64,000 nt of DNA, taken from Alphaproteobacteria bacterium. Its GTDB lineage: Bacteria; Pseudomonadota; Alphaproteobacteria; Caulobacterales; Hyphomonadaceae. The position numbers and the translations under genes were made by a program. This document shows, piece by piece, positions 8,990 through 17,534 of the stretch (positions are counted from its first letter, which is position 1; each line of letters begins with the position of its first letter). The notes under the pieces were generated by a model. The model had not been told where the DNA came from, ran no database searches, and saw only the letters and a program-made list of their open reading frames with translations. The DNA lies in contig JAGWYJ010000010.1 of the NCBI GenBank assembly GCA_018969425.1, forward strand, positions 1 through 64,000, written 5' to 3'.

Positions 8990-10458
8990 CCGCAGGGGAA
9001 ATCCTCATCCTCGCTGCCCTGGGGACGCCTCTGGCGGCGGCGGGGTTGGCCTTGGTCTTCGCGAAAATAAGAGATGTTCGCGACACCGTGACCATCGTCG
9101 CGGCTCTGGCGCTGACGTGCGTGTGCGTCGCGCTGCTGGCTGAGACGGCTCTGGGCCGCCCCCCGGAAATGCGTCTCGCCGAGCCGATACCGGGCCTCTC
9201 GATTTTCTTTCGTCTTGAACCTCTCGGCGCTCTGTTCGCTGCTATGGCCTCGGCGCTCTATCTGCTCAATTCATTGTATTCCATTGGCTATATGCGGGCG
9301 CGCCGGGAGCCCAGACAGGGGCGTTTCTACGCTTGCTTCGGCCTCGCCATGTGCGCGGTTTCGGGGGTGGCGCTTGCGGGCAATCTCTTCACCGCCTTCC
9401 TGTTCTACGAGCTTCTGACATTTGCGACTTATCCGCTCGTCACGCATAAGGGCGATGAGACCTCGCGTCGTGCGGGGCGTCTGTATGTCCTGCTTCTGGG
9501 AGGAGCCGCCGCGGCCCTGCTTCTGCCGGCGGTGGCGACGATACAGGCCATGGCGGGTTCGACCGAATTCGTGACCGGAGGACTGCTGGCTGGGCGTATG
9601 GACGCCCTTCCGGCCGGGGTGTTGCTGATCATGATCGTCTTCGGGACGGCGAAGGCGGCGCTGATGCCGCTTCACGCCTGGCTTCCGGGAGCTATGGCGG
9701 CCCCGACGCCGGTGTCGGCCTTTCTCCATGCCGTCGCCGTCGTCAAGACAGGCGTTTTCCTGATCCTCAAATGTGCGGCGGGCATATTCGGCCCGGAGAT
9801 CATCGCCACCTCTCCAGCGGCTCAGGGTCTTCTCTGGACGGCTGCGGCCACTATTCTGATCGCCTCCGCGACAGCGCTGACCCGGGATGACCTGAAGGAG
9901 CGCCTGGCCTGGTCGACGGTCTCTCAGCTCTCCTACGTCATTTCCGGGGCCCTGATTGCGGTCGGGGCAGGGGTGGTCGGAGGCGGCCTTCACATGCTGA
10001 CCCACGCCTTCGGCAAGATCACCATGTTCATGTGTGTGGGGGCGGTTTATCTCGCCGCCGGCGTGACGCGTGTCAGCGCGGTCAGCGGTCTCGCCCGTCG
10101 CATGCCTCTGGTTTTTGCAGCGTTTCTGGTCGGATCTTTATCGGTCATCGGACTGCCCCCCTTCGGCGGCATGTGGTCGAAGTTTCTTCTCATTACGGCT
10201 GCGTTCGGCGCGGGGGAGCCTGTTACGGCCGCAGCGATGATACTGTCCTCACTCCTCTCGGCCGCCTGTTTCCTTCCGATCGTCATATCGGGTTTTCTGG
10301 GAGAGCCGGGCGAGGCGGCTTTGCGGTCTGGGCCGGTTCGGGCGCCGTTTCTGACGGTACTCCCGCCCGTGATCACCGCTGCGGGGTGCTTCGGTCTGTT
10401 CTTCATCGGGGACTGGGTGATGACCTATCTCATTCCCATTGCGGAGCGCGCGCCATGA
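8986..10458 (+). CDS. Mrp antiporter subunit D (NuoL-like), copy 2
   Basis: FLFYELLTFATYPLVTHKG, TAKAALMPLHAWLPGAMAAPTPVSAFLHAVAVVKTGVFLILK, THAFGKITMFMCVGAVY. Confidence 0.9.
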   Translation: MTAGEILILAALGTPLAAAGLALVFAKIRDVRDTVTIVAALALTCVCVALLAETALGRPPEMRLAEPIPGLSIFFRLEPLGALFAAMASALYLLNSLYSIGYMRARREPRQGRFYACFGLAMCAVSGVALAGNLFTAFLFYELLTFATYPLVTHKGDETSRRAGRLYVLLLGGAAAALLLPAVATIQAMAGSTEFVTGGLLAGRMDALPAGVLLIMIVFGTAKAALMPLHAWLPGAMAAPTPVSAFLHAVAVVKTGVFLILKCAAGIFGPEIIATSPAAQGLLWTAAATILIASATALTRDDLKERLAWSTVSQLSYVISGALIAVGAGVVGGGLHMLTHAFGKITMFMCVGAVYLAAGVTRVSAVSGLARRMPLVFAAFLVGSLSVIGLPPFGGMWSKFLLITAAFGAGEPVTAAAMILSSLLSAACFLPIVISGFLGEPGEAALRSGPVRAPFLTVLPPVITAAGCFGLFFIGDWVMTYLIPIAERAP

Positions 10459-10799
10459 ACGGGTCATCCCATGACCTTTCGCCTGATGAGGCCGCTTCGG
10501 GCGCAGAGAGCGAGCGTGGCGAGCATCCCGTGTCCCGCATGATCTTCGCGCCCATGAGGACGCAGGCGTTCGCCAATCGATGTCTCGTGGCGACGGCCGT
10601 CCTCGCCGGTCTTCTGGTGGGCGTCGGACTTCTGGCGGGGGGCGTGTCGGCAGGTCGGATCGAATCTCTTCCGGGATTTTATGGTCTGTTCGGCTTCGGC
10701 GCCTTTTCGCTTGCGGTCCTCTCTGGGTGGCCGCTGGGACGTTTTCTGAGACGAGGCGAACGCTATTACGACAGGGCGGAGAGCCGCGATGTCGATTGA
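10455..10799 (+). CDS. Small two-TM membrane protein of the Mrp operon, unknown function
   Basis: ATG at 10455 overlaps the upstream stop and its 3' end overlaps the next start; FANRCLVATAVLAGLLVGVGLLAG...GFYGLFGFGAFSLAVLSGWPLGRFLRRGERYYD. Confidence 0.75.
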   Translation: MNGSSHDLSPDEAASGAESERGEHPVSRMIFAPMRTQAFANRCLVATAVLAGLLVGVGLLAGGVSAGRIESLPGFYGLFGFGAFSLAVLSGWPLGRFLRRGERYYDRAESRDVD

Positions 10800-12582
10800 G
10801 AAAATTCTCGCGTTCGCACTGTCTCTCAATCCCGGCTTCTGGGTCATCGCGTGCGCTCCGTTGGCTCTGATCGCGCAGGGAAGCTTTCAGAGATGTGTCG
10901 CATTGATCGGTCCGCCGATCGTCGCCCTTCTCATGATGCTCTATCCCCCGGCAGAGGTCTCTTCAGGAGCTTCGGTTCTGGGGTTTCTGGGTCTTGAGAT
11001 ATCGCTTTACCGAACCGACAGCCTGTCTTTGATCTTCGCGCTGGGCTTTGTGCTCGCCGCCGTCCTGGGGGGCATCTACAGCCTGCACCGGCGCGACAGA
11101 TTGCAGGATGCCGCCGGGCTTGTTTACGCGGGAGCGGCGATGTCCGCCGTTTTCGCCGGCGACCTTGTCACGCTTGCGGTCTGCTGGGAGCTGACCGCGC
11201 TCGCCTCCAGTCTTCTCGTCTTCGGGAGCGGCGGCCGCGACAGTCTGCCGGCCGGGATGCGCTATCTGATGATGCAGATCCTGTCGGGCATTCTCCTGAT
11301 CTCGGGAGTGGCGATGACGGGCCTCGCGGAAGGAAGCTTCATCCTCTCCGAGATCGGCCGCCTTCGTGACGGGGTTCTTGTCGGCGTGTTCGATCTCGAC
11401 GCCCCCGGAACTCTGCTCATTCTTGCTGCGGTCGGGATCAAGGCGGCCTTTCCGCTGGCGCATACGTGGCTTCAGGACGCCTATCCGAACACGACCGAGA
11501 CCGGCGCCGTCGTCATGTCGGCCTACACCACGACCCTGGCGGTTTATGTTCTGGCCCGGGGATTTGCGGGACTGGACGCACTGATCTGGATCGGAGCGGT
11601 CATGACCGTCTATCCGATTTTCTTTGCGGTCATCGAGAATGATCTCAGGAAGGTTCTGGCGTTCTCCACCAACAATCAGATCGGCTTCATGATCTGCGCC
11701 GTCGGTGTCGGAACGCCGCTGGCGCTTAACGGCGCCGCCGCCCACGCCGTGGCCCATATCGTGTTCAAGGGTCTTCTGTTCATGGCGATGGGCGCCGTGT
11801 GGATGAGAACGGGGTCGACCCGCGCGACGGACCTGGGAGGTCTCCACCGAACGATGCCCTTTACTGCGCTTTTCTGTCTGATCGGAGCGGCGTCGATTTC
11901 GGCCCTGCCTTTGCTGTCAGGGTTTGCATCCAAGTCGATGATTATGTCGTCCGTTCACTCGGGGGAGGGCCTGATGGTCGTCTGGCTGATGCTTCTCTTC
12001 GCGTCCGCCGGCGTTCTTGAGCACTCCGGCATCAAGATCCCGTATTTCGCGTTTTTCTCGCACGACAGCGGACGCAGGCCGGCTGAAGCGCCCTTCAACA
12101 TGCTTCTGGCCATGGGCCTCTCCGCAGGACTGTGTCTGTGGATCGGCCTTTCACCCGGGTGGTTCTATGAACTGCTGCCCTATCGCGACGTCGCGCGCGA
12201 GTATCTCGTGCAGGACCTCTTCACCTTGGAGCACATCCTCACCCAGCTTCAGCTGCTGGCGTTCGCGGTGTTGGCCTTTCTGCTGCTCAAGCGGGCGGGT
12301 CTTTATCCGCCGGAGGCGCCTGGGATCATTCTGGATGTCGACTGGCTGTGGCGGCGAGGCTGGCCCCTGGCGGTGGGGCCCGCAAAAGCCCCGGCGCTCA
12401 GCATACTGAGATCTGCAGGGGCGGCATGGGGCGAGATCCTCGGGCGCCTCGGCGCCGTCCTGTCGGAGGTCTTCTCTCCCGCAGGAGCGCTGGCGACGCG
12501 CGCCGCTGCTGTTTCGGGCGCTGTATGGGCGGTCTTTTTACTGGGAATTGTTGTGATTATCTCTGTCGTTTCGTTGACCTGA
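10789..12582 (+). CDS. Mrp antiporter subunit D (NuoL/N-like), copy 3, C-terminally extended
   Basis: AVCWELTALASSLLVFG, VGIKAAFPLAHTWLQDAYPNTTETGAVVMSAYTTTLAVYVLAR, HAVAHIVFKGLLFMAMGAVW. Confidence 0.9.
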   Translation: MSIEKILAFALSLNPGFWVIACAPLALIAQGSFQRCVALIGPPIVALLMMLYPPAEVSSGASVLGFLGLEISLYRTDSLSLIFALGFVLAAVLGGIYSLHRRDRLQDAAGLVYAGAAMSAVFAGDLVTLAVCWELTALASSLLVFGSGGRDSLPAGMRYLMMQILSGILLISGVAMTGLAEGSFILSEIGRLRDGVLVGVFDLDAPGTLLILAAVGIKAAFPLAHTWLQDAYPNTTETGAVVMSAYTTTLAVYVLARGFAGLDALIWIGAVMTVYPIFFAVIENDLRKVLAFSTNNQIGFMICAVGVGTPLALNGAAAHAVAHIVFKGLLFMAMGAVWMRTGSTRATDLGGLHRTMPFTALFCLIGAASISALPLLSGFASKSMIMSSVHSGEGLMVVWLMLLFASAGVLEHSGIKIPYFAFFSHDSGRRPAEAPFNMLLAMGLSAGLCLWIGLSPGWFYELLPYRDVAREYLVQDLFTLEHILTQLQLLAFAVLAFLLLKRAGLYPPEAPGIILDVDWLWRRGWPLAVGPAKAPALSILRSAGAAWGEILGRLGAVLSEVFSPAGALATRAAAVSGAVWAVFLLGIVVIISVVSLT

Positions 12583-12702
12583 CAAGAATTCGTGTGTGTC
12601 GTCAGTCGTCGAAGACAGGATTCGCCTTGATCAATGATTGTGCGTGATCGTTGAGGCGAGGTGTCGAATTGCAGATCCTGACCGGCCGCAGGACGAGAGG
12701 GG

Positions 12703-13122
12703 ATGGCGAGGATGGAACGGGATACGCAGGACGTCTCCAGATTGCTCGAGTTGTCGACGGATATCGTGTCGGCCTATGTGTCGAACCATCAGGTCGCAGC
12801 GGCCGATCTGCCGGCTCTTATCGAGAGCGTGCACGGGGCGCTGGCTTCGGTGCTCTCACCCGCCCCTCCGGCGGAAAAATCCGATCTGAGGCCCGCCGTT
12901 CCGGTCCGCAGGTCGGTAACCGACGAGCACATTGTGTGTCTCGAGGATGGCAAGAAGTTCAAGTCGCTGAAGCGACATCTGCGAACGAGATACGATATGT
13001 CTCCGGAAGCCTATCGGGAGAAGTGGGGACTGCCGTCCGACTATCCCATGGTGGCGCCGAATTACGCGCGCCAGCGCTCCGAACTGGCTCGCAAAATGGG
13101 GCTTGGGCAGGGACGGAAGTGA
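12703..13122 (+). CDS. mucR: MucR/Ros family transcriptional regulator
   Basis: [59 protein letters not shown]. Confidence 0.93.
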   Translation: MARMERDTQDVSRLLELSTDIVSAYVSNHQVAAADLPALIESVHGALASVLSPAPPAEKSDLRPAVPVRRSVTDEHIVCLEDGKKFKSLKRHLRTRYDMSPEAYREKWGLPSDYPMVAPNYARQRSELARKMGLGQGRK

Positions 13123-13241
13123 ACGATCCCGGCGCTGCCGACCTTGATCATTAACTCTTTGTCGCCGGAATTACGCGTCGGGACTCTTGCCAGATTCATC
13201 TCTCTTAAGCACGTTTAACTCTACGAGTGCGAATCACCCTG

Positions 13242-13282
13242 CCAGACCGCCTTTCACCCTGAACCCGTGGAAGGCGGTCTGG
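13242..13282. promoter_or_regulatory. Long near-perfect inverted repeat / RNA hairpin between mucR and the PAS_5 gene
   Basis: CCAGACCGCCTTTCAC-CCTGAACCC-GTGGAAGGCGGTCTGG: 16-bp stem with one G.T/U pair, 9-nt loop, no T-run afterwards. Confidence 0.75.
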
Positions 13283-13436
13283 ATTCCGGGAGAGGACGAG
13301 GGAGGAGACAGCCTCCCCTGGGACGCAGGCGGTCGGGCTGGCCGCACGCGACCCTGTCGGGCTCGAGGTCTGATGCACGTCCTGACGGACACACTCCTGG
13401 CGAGGTGTCGGGCAGGAAGGCGAAGGGGGCTGAACG

Positions 13437-13949
13437 ATGATATGCGAGGAGGCGGGACGCGGTCCTGCCGGTCAGAGGCTGGTGTATGACGCATGGCGAT
13501 CGCGTCTTCATGGACGCGCCGTTCTCAGACGTGAAGATCTCGATCTGTCGGGAATCGTCTGCGAGCTGGCTCATGTGAGCGTCCTGGCGAATGAGGCGGG
13601 GCGGTATCGCTTCCGGCTTGCCGGAACAGGACTTCGGCAGGCTTTCGGTCGCGAACTGAAGGGACTGTCGCTCGAGGATCTGCCCGCATCAGCCGGGCGC
13701 GGGGCCTGGAGCGAAGGGGTTCGCGAAACGCTCGATCGGGTGCGTCCTGTGTCTGGGCGTTCGATTCTTGAGGATGGCCGGGTGCACTTCTGGATGCGTC
13801 TGCCCATGTCCACTGACGGCGAACGGGCCGACCTCGCCCTGTGTCACGATCGCTTCCTCGCCGCGGACGCCCTGAGCGATCCCGATCGGGCTGCGCGGGC
13901 GGCTGACCGGCTGTTGCGGATCGATATAGATGAGGTTCAGGCCGCCTGA
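13437..13949 (+). CDS. PAS domain-containing protein (PAS_5/DUF1457 type)
   Basis: YDAWRSRLHGRAVLRREDLDLSGIVCELAHVSVLANEAGRYRFRLAGTGLRQAFGRELKGLSLEDL. Confidence 0.75.
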   Translation: MICEEAGRGPAGQRLVYDAWRSRLHGRAVLRREDLDLSGIVCELAHVSVLANEAGRYRFRLAGTGLRQAFGRELKGLSLEDLPASAGRGAWSEGVRETLDRVRPVSGRSILEDGRVHFWMRLPMSTDGERADLALCHDRFLAADALSDPDRAARAADRLLRIDIDEVQAA

Positions 13950-14204
13950 TCAGTGATGGTGGTGATGGTGGTGCTGATCCTCGGGGGGCAGTTCATTGTG
14001 CCGCCCGCACTTGGGGCAGCGAATGGCGGTGAATGCGCCGCAGACCTGATCATGGCTCACATTCTGTGCGAGTTTTGATTTGCAGCCGCCGCATCGATAC
14101 GTGATGTCGCCGTCTCCGGTCAGCGCATAGGAGCCCGGAGCCGGTTCAAGAACGCCCTCAGGATCTGAAGGACGCTCGATCAGGCGCATGTCTTTCTGTG
14201 GCAT
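13950..14204 (-). CDS. Small zinc-ribbon protein with natural C-terminal heptahistidine
   Basis: ATG at 14204 with GGAGAGAG-like RBS; YRCGGCKSKLA...IRCPKCGRHNELPPEDQHHHHHHH*. Confidence 0.75.
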   Translation of the reverse strand: MPQKDMRLIERPSDPEGVLEPAPGSYALTGDGDITYRCGGCKSKLAQNVSHDQVCGAFTAIRCPKCGRHNELPPEDQHHHHHHH

Positions 14205-14295
14205 GAACTCTCTCCGCTCTCTGGTGAGATCTTCCTTCCGGACTGTCGGAGCGGCGGTCAAGAGGGCCCGCGCTTTCCCGGCAGGCGATTTAAGG

Positions 14296-14718
14296 TCAGA
14301 GCTTTGCGCCAGCCTCTGCACGGATGCGCGCCAGCATGGATTTGAGGCCGTTCGAGCGTTGAGGCGTCAGCGCTTCGGCGACGCCGATCCTGCGAAAGAA
14401 CGCCTCGGCGTCGAATGAGAGGATATCTTTGGGCGTCAGGTCGGAATAGAGGCCGATCACGAGAGCTGTCAGCCCGGCGACGATCAGCGCATCGGAGGCG
14501 CCTCGGAAGGCGATCGCTCCCGGAACGGTCTCGGATGGCGAGGAGACCAGCCAAACCTGGCTCGAGCAGCCCTTCACCCGGTTGGCCTCGCAAAGCTCGT
14601 CCGGCGTCAGAGGCGAGAGGCTACGTCCGAGTTCGATGATGTAGGAAAATCGCGCCTCCCAGTCCTCGAGGAGTGCGAAATCGGATTCAACGGCCTTCGC
14701 GCGGTCTTCGATCGTCAT
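14296..14718 (-). CDS. sufE: Cysteine desulfuration protein SufE
   Basis: WEARFSYIIELGRSLSPLTPDELCEANRVKGCSSQVWLVSS; start at ATG 14718. Confidence 0.93.
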   Translation of the reverse strand: MTIEDRAKAVESDFALLEDWEARFSYIIELGRSLSPLTPDELCEANRVKGCSSQVWLVSSPSETVPGAIAFRGASDALIVAGLTALVIGLYSDLTPKDILSFDAEAFFRRIGVAEALTPQRSNGLKSMLARIRAEAGAKL

Positions 14719-14803
14719 GAGGGACCCTATGGCGTGATCGAGGATCGCGCGCAAGTCGCCGGCCCGGCGCAGGACCTGTTCGCCGGCGGCCGGACTTCTG
14801 CGA

Positions 14804-15850
14804 TCAGCGGGCGACCCCGGAGAAGCAGGTCCCCGCGTCCCCGATAGCGTGTTCGGCGAGGCAGAAGGAGAGGTCCGCCCGTGTGTAGGCGGCCGATACG
14901 CAGGCTTGCAGCTGGAGCTGAGACCAGTCGATGCAGTCGAAGGTCGGCTTGTCGCTCATCGCGGCTCGAACCTCGTCCGTATGTGTCCGGTCCGCCTCGA
15001 GAATGTGAAAGGCCGCAAGGGTCATGATGCGGTTGGCCGTGCTTTCCCGCCGGGGATCGATCCGCATAGAGGACGGCTCGGCGGGGGTGAGGGCGTTGAG
15101 TGCGGCGGCCGGTGCGCTGGCGGCGATCAGCGAGACCCGGTCCCACACCGATCCCTGGCCGTTCGAGCTGGCGTCAGCGAGAACGAGGTGCAGATCCGGG
15201 CCTGAGAAAAGCTTCTTCGCGGCTTCAGCGATGGGCCGCAGGAGGGTGGCGTTGGCCTTGAGCCGGGTGGCGACGCCTCCGGCGTCCTTGAGGCGGGACT
15301 TGCCCCAGGCCACTGACTGCAGCTTGATGGCCTGATCCTTGACATAGGCGGCAGCCGCCGCGATCCGGTCCGTATCGCGGGCGTTGACCGCAAGGGCCGT
15401 CTGCAGGGCGCGTTCGCCGCCTTTGAGGGTGCGCGCATAGCCGAGGTCATTTCGCATGCCGTTCATGACGCGATCGCGCCCGTAAAACGAATCAATATCG
15501 CGCACGGCGGCGATGAATTCGGGGTCCTGCGCGGCGATCATGGCCGCATAGGCGATCCAGCCGGCCGACAGCTGGGCGGGATTCTGGGCGCCGAAGACTG
15601 TCAGGGCCTTGTCGAGCTGGTCAGCCCCTGAAATCGGCTTGTCGCGGATCAGCGACACCTCGCTCTGATAGTCCGCGTATGCGGCGGCGGCCTCCTGGAG
15701 GAGGCGCGGGGCGGCCTCGCCTGCGACCTGTTCGGCCGGGGCGGGTTCGGTCGTCTGGGCCTGGGCGGACGGCGAGCCCCACACGCTCGCGACCATCGCC
15801 AGGGCGAGACCGGCGCAGACGGAGACCTTGAAATCGGGTCGTGAAATCAT
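14804..15850 (-). CDS. Hypothetical periplasmic protein with signal peptide
   Basis: MISRPDFKVSVCAGLALAMVASVWGSPSAQAQ signal peptide; long Ala-rich ORF; conserved Cys near the C-terminus. Confidence 0.7.
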   Translation of the reverse strand: MISRPDFKVSVCAGLALAMVASVWGSPSAQAQTTEPAPAEQVAGEAAPRLLQEAAAAYADYQSEVSLIRDKPISGADQLDKALTVFGAQNPAQLSAGWIAYAAMIAAQDPEFIAAVRDIDSFYGRDRVMNGMRNDLGYARTLKGGERALQTALAVNARDTDRIAAAAAYVKDQAIKLQSVAWGKSRLKDAGGVATRLKANATLLRPIAEAAKKLFSGPDLHLVLADASSNGQGSVWDRVSLIAASAPAAALNALTPAEPSSMRIDPRRESTANRIMTLAAFHILEADRTHTDEVRAAMSDKPTFDCIDWSQLQLQACVSAAYTRADLSFCLAEHAIGDAGTCFSGVAR

Positions 15851-15998
15851 GCTGATCTCCCTGCCGCCGGGTCTGGCTGCTGATGAGGGCCGCTCGCGGC
15901 CCGTAACGTGCTTCTGAAGGTGATGGATCGCCGACAAGTGTTTACCACCCGTTAGGAATACCCCCAGGACGAGATATGGAACTGCATTCCACCCATGC

Positions 15999-17339
15999 GT
16001 GTCCAGCCCCGGAGGCACGGCTTTGACAGCTGCGCGGGGGATCTGGATCGGTCTGTCCTTCATGGCCGCCCTCTGGGGGCTGGTCGGCGGAGCCTCGTTC
16101 TGGCTTGGCACAGCCGTCTTTGCTGTCGCGTGTCTGCCGTCCCTGATTGGCACAGCCCTCACCGGATCTCTCCCCGCGTCTCGCATTTCCGATATCGAGA
16201 CCATTCTCTTTCTGGCCGTCGCGACCTTCGGTCTCGCCCTCACCGGGGGGGTCCAGACGCCTATGCTGGCGCTTCTTGCGCCTGCGGTCGGCGAGGCCTG
16301 GAGGGGCGGCCGGCGACGGTTTGTTTTCGAGACTGCCGCGCTGGCCGGCCTCGGCGCCGGACTCGCGGCCTGGGCAGGGGCCTATCCTGGCCCTCTGAGC
16401 GAGGAGGTCGCCTCGGCGTTCGCCATCTCATTCGGCCTGGCCGGCCTCATCATGGTCCTGACCCAGGCTGTTCTTGGCGCCGGCGAGACAGCCTCCGCGG
16501 CCGGTGCGGGGCTCAGGGAGGCGGTGCGACCGGCCGCCGCGGTCGATCCTGAGACGTCCCTGAGGATCCGTCAGCTTGAGACGCGGGTGCGGGTCGCTGA
16601 GAACGAGCTCGTGCGCGCCCGACAGGCCGCAGAGGAGGCGGAAACGAGGCTTGAGGGCCGGACCCGCTTCTTCGCCCAGACCAGTCATGAGCTCAGGACC
16701 CCCCTCAACGCCATCATCGGTTTCGCCGACATGATGAAGAACGCCGTCTTCGGGCCTCTGCCCGATAAATATCTCGAATACGCCGGGCTTATCCGCGAGG
16801 GAGGTCAGACCCTCGAGATGGTCGTCGATGATGTCCTGGACCTCTCCCGCATCGAAGCGGGTCGATATGATATTTCTCCGGATCTGGTGTCGCTGACCGA
16901 TCTCGTCGCTGAAGCGGTTCGCTTCATGGCGGACGCCGCCGAGCGGCGGTCGGTGGCTCTTGAACTGGCTGAGGGAGAAGACGTGGAGGCGTTCGCAGAT
17001 CCCCGCGCCGTGCGTCAGATTGCGCTGAACCTCATCTCGAACGCCCTCAAGTTCACCCCTCAGGGAGGAATGGTCACCGTCTCCGCCGTAAGCGCCTCCG
17101 GCGGCGCACTTCTGTCGGTGTCCGATACGGGCGCGGGTATTGGGGAAGAAGACCTGCATCGTCTGTCTCGCGCCTTTGAGCAGGGCGAGGAGGGACGCAA
17201 GCACAAGGGGTCCGGTCTCGGTCTGTCAGTTGTTCGGGCATTCGCCGAACTCCATGGCGGGCGGCTCGACATTGAAAGTCGCCAGGGGGGCGGATCGACA
17301 ATCGCGGTGTTTTTCCCCGGTGAGCCGCGCGGCAGGTAG
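15999..17339 (+). CDS. Multi-TM sensor histidine kinase, DivJ-like
   Basis: N-terminal TM bundle, coiled coil, SHELRTPLNAIIGFADMMKNAVFGPLPDKYLEYAGLIREGGQTLEMVVDDVLDLSRIEAGRYD, HATPase N/G boxes (NLISNALKFT, DTGAGIGEED). Confidence 0.85.
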   Translation: MSSPGGTALTAARGIWIGLSFMAALWGLVGGASFWLGTAVFAVACLPSLIGTALTGSLPASRISDIETILFLAVATFGLALTGGVQTPMLALLAPAVGEAWRGGRRRFVFETAALAGLGAGLAAWAGAYPGPLSEEVASAFAISFGLAGLIMVLTQAVLGAGETASAAGAGLREAVRPAAAVDPETSLRIRQLETRVRVAENELVRARQAAEEAETRLEGRTRFFAQTSHELRTPLNAIIGFADMMKNAVFGPLPDKYLEYAGLIREGGQTLEMVVDDVLDLSRIEAGRYDISPDLVSLTDLVAEAVRFMADAAERRSVALELAEGEDVEAFADPRAVRQIALNLISNALKFTPQGGMVTVSAVSASGGALLSVSDTGAGIGEEDLHRLSRAFEQGEEGRKHKGSGLGLSVVRAFAELHGGRLDIESRQGGGSTIAVFFPGEPRGR

Positions 17340-17534
17340 AACAGCCGCCCCCCTTCGCCCGCTGATGAACACGCCCGCCCGGTTGCTCGCCAGAAAGGCG
17401 AGAGCAGTGGCGCGCGGCCGGCGGAATGTCGTCAAGTTCGGTAGGGCTCGTGTCTTTCCCGTCTCGGGGCGTTCCTCTTCAGCAGAAGCGGGCGGACGAG
17501 ACGTAGCGATGGAACAGTTCGGGACGTTTGGGTC

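Noticed and set aside
15946-15960. TTTACCACCCGTTAG as a CtrA box upstream of the DivJ-like kinase
   Set aside because: Two mismatches to TTAA-N7-TTAA; too weak to list as a feature, mentioned only as context
17340-17534. EcfG-type promoter (GGAAC...GTT) before the TIR gene
   Set aside because: GGAAC at ~17512 is followed by GTT only 10 nt later, not the expected 16-18 nt
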